Shown here: positions 1 to 12,639 of the stretch, piece by piece | Layout: the number at the start of each line of letters is the position of its first letter | How positions within the stretch are numbered: the stretch's first letter is position 1 | NCBI GenBank assembly: GCA_029582155.1 | Contig: CM055899.1 | Span: 80,111,556 to 80,175,555 of the forward strand | Direction of reading: 5' to 3' | Origin: Panopea generosa | Taxonomy: Eukaryota > Mollusca > Bivalvia > Adapedonta > Hiatellidae | DNA: 64,000 bases | The notes under the pieces: model-generated | What the model was told of the DNA's origin: nothing | The model's input: only the letters and a program-made list of their open reading frames with translations | The model's database searches: none | Program-made: the position numbers and the translations under genes

Positions 1-1898
1 GTCTACATTGTAACCATGCATGTAGCTCAATTACAACCCCACATTTACAAAATGTCAACATTATAACCGTGCATGTAGCTCAGTTTCTACCTCACTTTTA
101 CAAAATGTCTACATTGTAACCATGCATGTAGCTCATTTACAACCTTATATTTACAAAATGTCTACATTTAAACCGTGCATGAAGCTCATTTACAACTTCA
201 TATTTACAAAATGTCTACATTGTAACCGTGCATGTAGCTCAGTTACAACCTCACTTTTACAAAATGTCCACATTTCAACAGTGCATGTAGCTCAGTTTCA
301 ATCTCACATTTACAAAATTGCTACATTGTAATCTTGCATGTAGCTCAGTAACAACCTCACTTTTACAAAGAGTCTAAATTTGAACCATGCATGTTGAATA
401 GTTTCAACCTCACTTTTACAAAATATCAATATTTCAATAGTGCATGTAGCTCAATTAAAACCTCACTGTCACAAAATGTCTACATTTCAACCGTGATCAA
501 TTCACTTAGTTTCAACCTCACCTTTACAAAATGGCTACATTGTAATCGTGTATGTAGCTCAGTTTCAACCCCACTTTTACAAAATGTCTACATTTCAACC
601 GTGCAAGTAGCTCAGTTACAACCTCACTTTTACAAAATGTCCACATTTCAACCTAGCATGTAGCTCAGTTTCAATCTCACATTTACAAAATTGCTACATT
701 GTAATCGTGCATGTAGCTCAGTAACAACTTCACTTTTACACAGTGTCTAAATTTCAACCATGCATGTGGAATGGTTTCAACCTCACTTTTACAAAATATC
801 AATATTTCAATAGTGCATGTAGCTCAATTAAAATCTCACTTTCACAAAATGTCTACATTTCAGCCGTGATAAATTCACTTAGTTTCAACATCACATTTAA
901 AAAATGGCTACATTGTAACATTGCATGTAGCTCAGTTTCAACCTCACTTTTACAAAATGTCGAAATTGTAACAATGCATGTAGCTTAGTTTCAACCCCAC
1001 TTTTCAAAAATGTCTACATTGTAACCATGGATGTAGCTCAGTTTCAACCTCAATTTTACAAAATTTCTACATTTCAACCGTGCATGTAGGTCAGTTAAAA
1101 CCTCACTTTTACAAAATATCTATATTTCAACCGTACATGTAGCTCAGTAACAACCTCACTTTTACAAAATGTCTACATTGTAATCGTGTATGTAGCTCAG
1201 TTAAAACCTCACATTTACAAAATCTGTACATTTCAACCGTGCATGTAGCTCAGTTGCATCCTCACTTTTACAAAAAGTCTACATTGTAATCGTGTATGTA
1301 GCTCAGTTTAAACCTCACATTTACAAAACGGCTACATTTCAACCGTTCATGTAGGTCAATTCCAATCCTACTTTCAAAAAACATAAAACATTTCATTAGT
1401 GTATGGAGGTCAGTTACAACCTCACTTTTACAAAATGCCTACATTGTAGCCATGCATGTAGCTCAGTTACAACCTCACTTTTACAAAATGCCTACATTGT
1501 AGCCGTTCATGTAGCTCAGTTACAACATCACTTTTACAAAATGCCTACATTGTAGCCGTGCATGTAGCTCAGTTTCAAACTCACTTTAACATAATGTCTA
1601 CATTTAAACCGTTCATGTAGCGTAGTTTCAACCTCACTTTTACAGAATGTTGTCATTTCGACCGTGCATTTAGCTCAGTTTCAACCTCACTTTTACAAAA
1701 TGTCTACATTGTAACGTGCATGTAAGTCAGTTTCAACCTCACTTTTACAAAATGCCTACTTTTCAACCGTGCATTAAGCCCAGTTTAAACCGCACTTTTA
1801 CAAAGTGTCAACATTGTAACCGTGCATGTAGCTCAGTTACAACCTCACTTTTACAAAACGTCTTAATTTTAACCGTGCATGTAGCTCAGTTTCAACCT
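1..1898. repeat. 53-bp tandem satellite
   Basis: About 36 head-to-tail copies of a 53-bp unit containing catgtagctcagtt and cacttttacaaaatg. Successive anchors at 1,508 and 1,561 give the period. The array enters from outside the left edge and ends abruptly near 1,898 at a MITE-like element. Monomers differ by roughly 10-20%, with occasional deletions. Open frames across it are artefacts of the repeat. Confidence 0.95.
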
Positions 1899-2128
1899 AG
1901 TCAGTAACACGGACCAAATGGGCCCGAATGGGCCCTTTAAAAAGCAATGTTGGGAAAGCCTCATATGAGCTCGTTGATTGGTCAGTTGCTTTAACCGAAA
2001 GTTTGAATGACACAATTTACTAAACGTTCAATTGCTATACGTTGTGGGAGTGACATAGAATTCCCTTATCTTTCATTGGTGGTTAATAGACCTGATTGAA
2101 GATATATCAGGTTCTTGGATAAACTAGT
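1899..2128 (+). mobile_element. MITE-like repeat, copy 1 of 3
   Basis: Shares gttgattggtcagttgct, cattggtggttaatagacct, atatcaggtt and a gggataaactag-type end with copies at 18.84-19.02 and 19.93-20.15 kb. Ends are short inverted CTAGT motifs. No coding capacity. Family not named. Confidence 0.6.
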
Positions 2129-2520
2129 TTCAACCTCACTTTTAAAAAAAGTACATAAATGTTTATTTCCTTTTGACCTTCACTTCAACATGTTTATATT
2201 TTAGGCAGCTACCCTGCATATGAATTTAACAATTGCCGCTTTATATTTTCAGGGTCAATTGATTGAGCAATATAAATCAGTAGCAAGTTTAAAACGTAAA
2301 TGGGTTCAAAGCATGTATTCGAACTTGAATCGTGTCAAAGCATGACAATGTTATAAAACTACATTTGTAAGCAACAAACAAAATAACTGGCAAGACACAA
2401 ACATAAAATATTAAGTAAATAAATCGTAAGACATATCACCCATTCTTTACTACTTTACCGTCAGTTATGTAAATGCAAGACTATCACTTTGACAAATTTA
2501 TTTTTGTAGTAATAATTTTA
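2129..2520. other. Non-coding stretch, nothing recognised
   Basis: AT-rich sequence without a supportable ORF, RNA gene or repeat landmark. Confidence 0.5.
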
Positions 2521-2529
2521 AGATGTTCA

Positions 2530-3420
2530 CTTAGCGTTAAATGATTTGTCATCATTGAGCATTTTGAAATAATCAGGATGACGTTCAAAATAGCCGCCAG
2601 TTTGCTCAAATGCAATATGTGAATGAGAATTACTATTAGATATAACATTATCTATACTAAAGGACTAAAGGACTATGTATCTTATCATTATTTGACATTT
2701 TGAAATAAACAAGATGGTGCTTAAAATCGCCCTAAATTTGCTCTAAATGCAATAATTTAAATGGAAATTTCTAAAGGTAATTATTCATACATGAGAATGT
2801 ATAGTAATATTTTTTTGCTAAAATGATAGTCTATAATAATATATAGTTCTTTGATGTTGGATGACGTTTTGTCATCGTTGAGCATTTTGAAATAAACAAG
2901 ATGGCGTTCAAAATGGCCGCCAATTTGCTCGATATTCAATATTTAAATGTGAATTACATACATTATATACAATTATTCACACATGATAGTGTATAGTAAT
3001 ATTTTATTACTAAAATGATAATATATATATAGATCTTTGATTTTTATGTTGGATGACATTTTGTCATCTTTGGGTATTTTAAAAAGAACAAGATGGCGTT
3101 CAAAATTGTCGCCAATTTGCTCGAAAAGCAATATTCAGATAAGAGATATATACTAGATATAAAGATATATAAAAAATCCATACCAAAGGATAATTTTAAT
3201 GTGTTTGATGTTTAGGTGACATACTGGGTTGAACATTTTAAACTAAACAAGATGACGCGGCGTCCAAAATCGCCTCCAATTTGCTAGAAATGCAATATCG
3301 AAGATGGAAATTACTATAAGTATAAGCTATTCATACGCTTGATGAGTTTGGTGTTTAGGTGACAAACACAATTGCAATTAAAAGCACATGGCCTTTAAAA
3401 TGACCACCATTTTCCTAAAC
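2530..3420. repeat. Diverged long-period tandem repeat with AAGATGGCG motif
   Basis: Five to six irregular units (starts near 2,557, 2,694, 2,880, 3,072, 3,230 and 3,380; spacing 137-192 bp) each contain gacatttt/gagcattttgaaata, aacaagatggcgttcaaaat, gccgccaatttgctc and a gtatagtaatatt tail. An inverted copy of the core lies at 5,697-5,775. Origin unknown; the inverted copy hints at an element whose ends are these repeats. Confidence 0.75.
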
Positions 3421-5845
3421 AAATTTGATTTGTTTGAATATCTAGCGTCATGTTTATGCTATCGGATGTTAACATTTGATCATCTTCAATTATTCTGCAG
3501 GAGAACATGCTAACTTTGTTGGAACTGCCTTAGGAAAGTGCTTGGGTATCAATATTTGGTTGGTCAGAATCCAGTGCATGTTTCCATATATATGCCTGTC
3601 TGTGAGCTCTTTTTGCATTTCCAGCAAAGTTTCAGAATATGTTGTTAGTGGTAAAGTATTTAAAATATGCATTGGTTTACAATTACATCGCCTGCCAACT
3701 TTAGTGACTACTAAAGCCTCATATTTTTAAGACTATTCCTTTTCAGATACCACAATACCTTGTCATGTTATTGCAACCAGACAGCTCATGGTCGTTATAT
3801 TTATGTATACAGTTCCTTAACATGTGATCCCCTTGGCACAGATTTATTAGGGTTTCCTGAATACAATTATGAGGTTAAAGTACAAATACATCAGTATCAA
3901 TTGAAATTGCTGTTATACCTCTGTTTAGTTTATGTGCTGCTATGATCACTTGTGCATGGTATTAAGATCTGTCTCCTCGTGTGTAATTTTAATGTCATCC
4001 GTTTCAATAACAATATATCTATTTATCTCAGTTGGTGTGTCATTTTCTCAAAGACATGTAACAACAAGATTATGACCGTGTCTATGTCTTTCTAGGAACT
4101 ACTTGATCGCTATCAGTTGACATCATTTCAGTAACTGTTAAAATTAGTGTCGGAGCTGGAATTGACATATTAAGGTTGAGTTGTTAAGGTGTATCCTGCA
4201 TGCCTCTGTTTTCGCTACAAGAGCCTGTGATACATTTTGTGCTGAATGGCGAATATCTGTCGAAAACTAGGTAAACATCTTAGTTTCTATGTATTAGACC
4301 TTAAAGTTCTCAAAATAGTATTTCCAAAAACATTTATTGGCCATTACAGTAAAGCAGACTTTTCTATGAATATGCTTAAGTGTCTGTTAGTTGATTTGAG
4401 TTATGTCGCTCCAATACTTCTTTCTGCAGTAATGTCGTTGATTTCGCAATTCTGAGATATCCTGTATCTTTAAAAAATGATGTCGGTACAGGTTTGTAAT
4501 ACCTATATAACGTGAACCTGTCTGCACTCCTTATCTTGAGTATATCAGGGACTATCAAATAATTTAGCATTTCCTGCCTTTATTTGTCTCTTTGACACAG
4601 CCTTTATCTCAAAAGGTTACGAAATAATTTGATAGAAACTGCGAAAATTTCTTTTTTTATATTTGCTTACTACCATGGGCAACTGCTTTATCAGCATTTA
4701 CTTTTGTGGAGTTATTTAACTGCTGAATATATTAACATAATAGAATATAGGTGTTAAGTTTAGTTGCGTGTTCAATACATGTTTATAATCGTGATTGGAT
4801 AGGTCTTTGCATTAATCATCATTGGGACTCATACTTGACAAAATATCTTTAACTCTTCTGCAACTATGCACACTCAGTCTTCATATTTCCTATTTCCAAT
4901 CATTCTGACTTCAGAACAATCCCAAGTATTACCCTCTTGTCATGCCTATATCTCACGAACGTGGTTTCAATTAGCATATCACTCTTCATAAAATTATGAA
5001 AGTACTTTCCATGGACTTGACGTTGTAGACTCCTTACCATGCGTAATTTATATGGCTAGCTGCGGATAAAATATGGCATCATAAGCTTAACTGCTACCAA
5101 ATGCAAAGGCCAGTCAGCTTTTCTCTCAGCTCTGATGTACATACCCATTATAAATAATATTTTATTACATCATCTACTCATTACTTCTTGGTTTTACTTC
5201 TCTCAGAGAAATTGTTTTGATCAGTTTCCAACTCTTAATATTAAAATGTTTCGCATAAACAACTCCACTGCTTAAATAATGATATGACATTCACAGGGAA
5301 CTTCTTTCAATCCAACATGTTCGCTACCACACCAAATTATAGCATGTACATTATGATGAAAACTGTCTACTTATCATTAACATGAACATTACGTTTACCT
5401 TTTTGTCTTTTCCACGTGAAAGTTATTTACTAATTATAAATTATGTAGTTTGACAAGAGTAGTAAAACAAGACAGACTGCACCAGATATTACAACAGCTG
5501 TATATATACCTTTATCGTTGTAGTGGGAAATTTGGACACATTCCGACATCATTTAAGAATATTTCATTCGCATATATTGTCAATTGTGTATTTTTTATTT
5601 ATTTGAAATGGTAGTGACATATTTACTAAATACAATTTATTAATAAAAACATTTTATTTGCGCTTATAAAAAAAAATGTGCGAAAAACAGCATTTTCAAT
5701 TCATTTGCCGCCATGTTGGCGGCCATCTTGAATTTATCAAAATGCTCAATGATGGCAAGATGTCATCAAGCTGATTTTGCATAAGCAATGACTAAGCTAC
5801 CATAATCACCAAAAAATTACTATACACTTCCATGCAAGGTTCAGT
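3421..5845. other. 2.4-kb non-coding stretch with one inverted repeat core
   Basis: No recognised gene. Small ORFs of 60-84 codons near 3.5, 3.8 and 4.25 kb show no known motif. The inverted partner of the AAGATGGCG repeat sits at 5,697-5,775, where atggcggc/gccgccat forms a local palindrome. Confidence 0.5.
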
Positions 5846-6477
5846 GCTTTATCTGCCGGACTAAGTACCCCATCACTGCACTCCGTTTGCTCTCCATTTG
5901 TGTTCCGTTTGCGCTCAGTTTGCACTCTGTTCGCGCTCCGTTTGTGTACACTCATTTAAGGCGGTTAATTAAATGCACTCACAAACTCAAACATTCGCCC
6001 ACGAGCTATGTAAACTGCGTATCTGAATGTTCTATACTATCTTTATTTAGCACTCCGTTCTTCGTTCGCTGCGGTCGTTCAGAGGTCGCTCAACCTGCAA
6101 TCCGCTCAGTTCGGTTTCCTGCGTAAACCTAATAGCAACATCTCAACTCGTTAAAAGATTATATAATGAATTCTAATTCAAGCTGTTCATTTAGGGCAAT
6201 AAATAAATTCATACATGGATAATTTGATTCATAATCCGATTGCTTGCCTGCATATTGTGTCGCTCGCTGAATTTATCGGAATTTATCTTGATTTATCGGT
6301 TCATTGACCACGAAAGAACCCTGCCGGTGTGCAAATATTGCTTTGGATGTAACTTGTGCCAGGTGAATGATTTTTCATTTCACCCACGACATGTGATTAT
6401 ATAAGAAACATATGTCTAAATCAATACTAAAAAAATGTAGTATCTTTAGAAAATATTTTATAACTATTCACTATTAT

Positions 6478-6650
6478 CGTTGTTATTATTATTTTTATTA
6501 TTATAATTATTATTATTATCATTATTATTATTATTATTATCATAATCATTATTATTATTATTATACAGTATTTTTCTTTTAATAATACTATTATCATTAT
6601 ATTATCATTTTTATTATTATTATCTATTTATTATTATTATTATTTTTGAT
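6478..6650. repeat. ATT/TTA microsatellite inside transposon copy A
   Basis: Imperfect (ATT)n with interspersed ATC. Copy B carries a similar tract at the same internal place, so it probably travels with the element. Confidence 0.9.
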
Positions 6651-6962
6651 ATGATTATTGCAAACTGCGTCATTTCTTACCTCTTGACCCTTGTTACAGC
6701 TTTTATGTTGGATAAATTGTTACGTGCTTATGTGTTTATTTCAATCTTCCGCATGATCAATAGCTGTTTAAAGGATCTGTGGTCAACATACAATCAGAAC
6801 ATCAAATCGCAAAATTACAAAAAAAATAAAGAAGAAATTTACGTTTCGTAGTCGATAACCTAATATACGTATAGTCCGTTTATGTTACTTTCTTGTAGCT
6901 TTATTGTCAAGTAAGCTTGGATCTTATTAACATCATTAGCTAGTGCATTCCTTTATTAGATC

Positions 6963-9900
6963 TGTCGCATAATCGACTCAACAACTCTTGTATATTATAA
7001 GTAAATTTTATTCGCATAATTATAAAGTTCTCATAAGTTCAAAGTCCCAAGCTAACATTTTTAAACTCGCTACTGCTCGTTTAAACTAAACCTAGTCTAA
7101 CTAACATCTTACTCTGACCGTGGCTCAAACTCAACTCTCTGTCCACTCTATGCTAAAATCAGTCCCTGAATGAATAAACAGCTATTCTCTCATTGGACAA
7201 TAAATTCCTACATTATTATTGGTCAATGAACCAATTACCGATCTTAAAGTCCAGCCCACAATTACCTTGACAGCAATACATCAAGATAACTCTAGGCTAT
7301 CATTTATCTCCAGTAAACTGTCATCCTATCTCATTAAACTGTCATAGATTCAAGATTCAAGTTTTCTTTATTTATACGTATAATGTTTCTCAATACATAC
7401 ATATATCAATATATTTATTTATGTCAAATGAAGTATCTTCAATTCTAACATCTCACTAGCATCCCATAATGTTACATTCCTTCCATATTTAAGATAAAAC
7501 ATATATTTACTAAATTAAATATATTTTTCTCTAATGTAGTCAGATTATTTTTTGATTACACTTATCTCAGTTCTGCCACAGACCTGAATACGGTAACTGG
7601 CAGTAAATAAGCGACAATTACTTTCTCTCTGAGGTGTCAAACATAGAATATGCCTCAAACAGCGGATATGCCAATCAGTGATAAATCTCTAATTACTCTA
7701 GAATTTCCTGGTTTGAGTTCAATCAAGATATGGCAATTATTTCTTGCTCTCTAGCTGGTATATATATTTTCCAAATTCTGGATCTTATCATAAACACTTC
7801 ATTGTTTAAGACAGATGTACACAGATATACACTGAAGTAAGATTTTGCAATTTTTTACTTTAAATCACTTTGATTAGATTCTTAACTTGTGACAATTTAT
7901 TGTTTCTTCTATTATATTCTTTCTACCTTGTTCTATCAAAACTGATATTTATTATATAAATATTATACGCCCATATCAAATAAGAAAATATTTAAAAGAT
8001 GAATATATCTGAACTTCTATTTCATACTCTACTCTCTACTTTAATATCAACTTGAAAACAGGAAAATTAAATTCTTGTAATTAATAAACTCTACCTAAGC
8101 AATACTATCTTACCGAACAATAACAATAATAATCATGAAATCAGTAACAGTATAAAACAACCCTTCACCACAAAATGTAAATATAATCAAATTTAAATGT
8201 CGACACAAAATCAATAATGTTCTTTGTAGTATAACTGATTATCTTATTATTGTTCATATGTCTCTTTCTGCGTCGCCTTCATTGTTCTTCTTCGAAGTTT
8301 CTGTATAAGTTCATATTTGAAGTTTGCTGCTTAGCGTTCATATATTGAAATCAAAGTATCAAAACTACCGGAAGCCATGCTTTGAATTTAATTTTGTAAC
8401 ACCGTACATTTAATATTAATTGATAACACAATTTGACAGATTGTAATGCAATTGATTTTTTGTTTAGTTTCGGTACATTGCGCAAAGAATGATAAATCCG
8501 TCTATGTAATAATGAAATTTCCGCTCCAGAATCAACTAACGACCTTATTCTTATCCCATTAGTTTTCAAAATGCATGAACATGGGCTGCCTGCAATCGAA
8601 ATTTTGTACGTAGGAACGTTCTCTTTATCTCTCTCCGTAACGGCCTGCTTATACGAAGAGAACATTAATTTCCCTGGTTGACCTCAGATTTTGATCTGCA
8701 TTGTCGCTTAAAATGACCCTTCTTCCTACATTTCCAACATGTGACTTTGCCTTGAGCATGACTTCTTTTGTAACCTTTCGATCTTTTACTGATAATCTGA
8801 TTTTCCCTTGCCATTTTTAGAGCTTATCTGTGGTCTATTATGAAAATCAATTCCTGAATTTTGACTTGATCTTAACTTTTTGCCTTGAGCATTGATTGTT
8901 TGTAACCTGTTGATCTTTTACTGATAACCTGGTTTTCATTATCATTTAGCAATTTCATCTGATTTCTCTTTTGAAAATTATTTCTTGAATTTTGACCTGT
9001 TTTTAATTCTAATGTTTTTCTAAGATTTTGTTCTGTCATGGCCGAATTGACTGCTGCTTGGAGAGTTATGTGATTTTCTCTCATTAATCTCATTTTCATA
9101 TAATCATACAACAATCCATTTATGAAATAACCAACCAACATTTTTTCAATAAATTGTAAATCTCCCTGATATTCTTTGAATGCATCTTGACCCAAATCTA
9201 GCAATCTTTCTGCATAATTTTGTACATTTTCATTTGGTTTTTGCAAAATCGTACCCAGTAACATTAACGAATGATGAGAATCGATTACCTCAGCGTATTG
9301 CTTTGTAAGTCCATTTTTCAATTGTAACCAAGTTGTACTAGGATTATTAATTATCCATCTTTGAATGAAATCGCTTACTACCCCCTTACTGGCTTGTAAT
9401 GCTATTAGTTTGATTTGACTTTCATCTGTTTTTGTAAAAATTGCATATTTTTCAATATTTTTGACCCAAGTTTTAAATTGTTTCGAATCTCCATCAAAAT
9501 GTTTTATGAATTTTCTAATTCCCTGAGCTCCAACATGAATTATTTAATTGTGCTAATTGATCTGCTAAGTTTTTAAATACAGAAGCAACATTTTGGTCTG
9601 TCATTTTCGTAATTGTAAGAAAATAAATCACATAAACACACTCACCGGTTCTTTCTTCATCTCCATATCGTATACGTGGTCTATACTCTGCGTTGTGTTA
9701 ATCCAATCCAGTCCTGGAATAGCGGCACCATTTAATATACCCATGTCGCATAATCGACTCAACAACTCTTGTATATCATAAGTAAATTTTATTCGCATAA
9801 TTATAAAGTTCTCATAAGTTCAAAGTCCCAAGCTAACATTTTTAAACTCGCTACTGCTCGTTTAAACTAAACCTAGTCTAACTAACATCTTACTCTGACC

Positions 9901-10257
9901 GTGGCTCAAACTCAACTCTCTGTCCACTCTATGCTAAAATCAGTCCCTGAATGAATAAACAGCTATTCTCTCATTGGACAATAAATTCCTACATTATTAT
10001 TGGTCAATGAACCAATTACCGATCTTAAAGTCCAGCCCACAATTACCTTGACAGCAATACATCAATATAACTCTAGGCTATCATTTATCTCCAGTAAACT
10101 GTCATCCTATTTCATTAAACTGTCATAGATTCAAGATTCAAGTTTTCTTTATTTATACGTATAATGTTTCTCAATACATACATATATCAATATATTTATT
10201 TATGTCAAATGAAGTATCTTCAATTCTAACATCTCACTAGCATCCCATAATGTTACA
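6963..10257 (-). mobile_element. Short Ty3-type LTR element, gag and protease only
   Basis: Two 514-bp LTRs (6,963-7,476 and 9,744-10,257) begin TG and end CA on both strands and are flanked by a 4-bp GATC target duplication. I counted only a handful of differences between the LTRs, which implies a recent insertion. The interior (2.27 kb) reads on the minus strand: gag capsid-like sequence (about 9.6-8.9 kb), a CCHC zinc knuckle (CWKCRKKGHFKRQC, near 8.7 kb) and a protease core (LVDSGAEISLL, near 8.5 kb). Reverse transcriptase, RNase H and integrase are absent, so it would need another element's enzymes. The coding part is broken in a few places. A purine-rich ggaagga precedes the 3' LTR. It sits inside DNA transposon copy A. 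Confidence 0.9.
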
Positions 10258-10261
10258 GATC

Positions 10262-10380
10262 TTGTAAAGATGCATGCTTTGAGAGGTCATCGGGTAGAGC
10301 CCGGAATCTAACTCACGACCTCTGGCGACCTCTGGTGTCAGAAGCCAATACTCTATCCATTGCACTAAACACCCACTTAA
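10262..10380 (-). mobile_element. tRNA-like SINE head within transposon copy A
   Basis: On the minus strand, tgcaatggatagagtattgg (box-A-like) and gtcgtgagttagattccggg (box-B-like) mark a tRNA-derived head. The homologous segment in copy B is at 47.34-47.45 kb, so it was probably part of the transposon before the two copies separated. Confidence 0.6.
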
Positions 10381-11789
10381 TATTCAGGAATTCATTTAAT
10401 CTGGTACTATTAAATGAATAATTAAATGAGATATGCATAAGTATACTGTATTCCCTTTAATTGCAATAAAACAGTTGTTTGTTTGTTTCACGCATACATT
10501 GATTTTATTTCTATTTTATATGTTGATGAACTATATGTTCTTATGATATTTGTTCTGTATATTCAATAACTAATTTATATCGAAATAGCAAGGCATATTA
10601 CATCTTTTCGATTTGTAATTTATATAATATATAAAATTACTTATACTTGTGGTGCGTAAAAGAAACCATGTTTAAATATGCCACTGCAAGAAGAATTGAT
10701 CTTTAAGCTGTAGTTAAGCACTGAAGCGCCGTCTATTGTATAAAAGCTATGTTTAACACTATATTTATAACTAAAATATTGATATTTATGTTAATATAAT
10801 TGCCAAACTGATGACTTAATCTTAAATTTTATAATGCATTACACCAACAGACATTAATAATTACTACATGGTTTGTAGTTATGTGAAAATGAAATTTAGC
10901 TTTAATATCGATTTCAATTATGGACTTAACTCTCCTATAACGAAGAAAAAAGAGTGTATCCAAATGAACGACTGCATTCAGTAACGCACGAATAGTTTTG
11001 TTATCAGTTACCTTACTGTGTGTGGCGTATATATTCAGCGTGTCGGAGTGCACTTAGTCTATTTGTTGCGTGCAGGAATGCGTTTATTATTCAAAATTCA
11101 GCGTTCGCTCACTGTCCAGGTCCGCACACTCCGCGCTCCGTTCGCGCTCCGTCCGCACTTATTCTGCGCTCCGTTACTGATCTGAATGTTCTCCGTTTGC
11201 GTGCAATTGGGGTACTCAAGCGGTTTAAGATTTGCATATTTCACCACAAATACAATGATACAATAACAAGATAACAAAGACAACAAAACTTCTAAGACTG
11301 CAAAATAGAAATCACATTACATGGTTTTACTTAAGGTATTATATAGTTACTGTAATAAATCTTCACTCATTTTTATTTTTGACTGATGCTAAGAAGTCTA
11401 AGAAATTAGTTTATGTAATTATTTTGTTGGTTTCGAAAAATTTCAGAGAAAAACACGTGTGTTATAGTACACTAAAAATCAAACAACTCAATTTTCTATT
11501 ATTTGGGGATAACTCCAACATTTATTTTCCAATTTGGCAAATTCAAAAACTCTTCCGAATAATTTTCTCTATATAAGTTAACTAATGTGTAAGTTTGGTG
11601 ATGACGATAATAATAATACGTGAGATAGAGTGCATACAAGGTCAATTTGTGCATTTTCTCATGACGACGGTCGACTGGCACAGGGCTATCAAAGCTCAAT
11701 ATTTGCTATACTCAGTTCAGCTAAAATGGTTTTGATTGATTAATTTAACATTCAGCGTCATTTTTATGCTATCTAGGGCTAACAGAAGA

Positions 11790-12022
11790 TCAGTTAACTT
11801 AACCACTATTTCCTGGGATTAACAAGTATTCGAGCACACCTCATCTCCGCAAGTAACTGATAACTTCCCCAACTGAATCAGCCATGAGAGACGAATGATA
11901 ATGAGACACCATGTCTATATCAATAATCACAGAGACTGTTGTCTGGTGGGGATTCGAACTCACGACCTCTGGATGATAGCCAGACGCGTAACGTACTGAT
12001 CTAATCGGGCCCGCCAGCTAAA
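11790..12022 (-). mobile_element. tRNA-derived SINE
   Basis: Minus-strand head ggcgggcccgattagatcag, then gtcgtgagttcgaatcccca (box B) at 11,945-12,020, followed by a roughly 150-bp body. The intact box B and clover-like spacing indicate a tRNA-derived SINE rather than a functional tRNA gene, because no acceptor stem closes. Confidence 0.7.
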
Positions 12023-12349
12023 AATGATCTAAAATACGATAAGCGAATAGCAAACCGTAAACCCGACGATTTGTAATGGCTGTAGTACTGTATATAGATC
12101 TTTATATATATTTGAATGCACTTTAACTGTATAAACTATAATGAAAAATTAATAATTATATTCTTTTAAACGATTTTGCTTTAATTTACTAAATGCTTAC
12201 TGGAAAAATAAAAAAGGAAATACAAATCTAATTAGAGATAGCATTAAAGGGACACATACTCATAAGACCTTGACACGATTAATGTAAAACAAATGATTGT
12301 AATAATATGCAAATTATATACATAGATAAGAATCAGCAACATTAAACAC

Positions 12350-12626
12350 TGCCTTGGTACGATCGGTAACAAAAGACGAACTGGGAATCTTTAACCTGAT
12401 TAGCATGTGTATACAATTTTGCATTTCCCCCGTCATCATATCGTAAAATAATACACTATACTTAGACAAATCACGTTCGAAATCTTCCAGGATAGAACCA
12501 GTACTAAGTATATGAGGAAATGTGTCTTGCTCAAGGACACCACACATAGCCTTGGCGGCGGATCGAACCTTTGACCCTCCGATCATGGGTTCGGTGCTCT
12601 ACCATTGGACCACGTGCTCCACATTG
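12350..12626 (-). mobile_element. tRNA-derived SINE, family 2 copy 1
   Basis: The head cgtggtccaatggtagagca and aaggttcgatccgccgccaa are followed by tgtgtggtgtccttgagcaa, a tail word common in invertebrate SINEs. A second copy is at 29.62-29.89 kb, sharing ccttgagcaagacac, cttagtactggt and gaagatttcgaacgt. The ORF across it is not a gene. Confidence 0.75.
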
Positions 12627-12639
12627 TTTTGTCTCTTAT

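Larger units (their letters stand above)
5846..11234. mobile_element. TA-type TIR DNA transposon, copy A (non-autonomous, interrupted)
   Basis: The left end (agtaccccatcactgcactc, then repeated gcgctccgttc-like words) and the inverted right end (gtgcaattggggtactcaag plus cggtttaaga) match the termini of copy B at 44.64-48.39 kb. Internal landmarks are shared in order: gaaccctgccggtgtg, an ATT microsatellite, ttgttacgtgctta, a tRNA-like segment, and the right subterminal gcgctccgt cluster. Without the LTR element inserted at 6.96-10.26 kb it is about 2.1 kb. No transposase is present. The terminal 20 bases have decayed and no target duplication is legible, so the ends are estimates from alignment with copy B. 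Confidence 0.75.

Noticed and set aside
122-1907. Several ORFs of 60-90 codons at the left edge
   Set aside because: They are translations of the 53-bp satellite; the period is not a multiple of three and the frames are not conserved.
11940-12022. tRNA gene
   Set aside because: Box A and B are present but no acceptor or anticodon stem closes properly; a SINE body follows.
12314-12586. 90-codon minus-strand ORF
   Set aside because: Covers a tRNA-derived SINE with a second copy at 29.7 kb.
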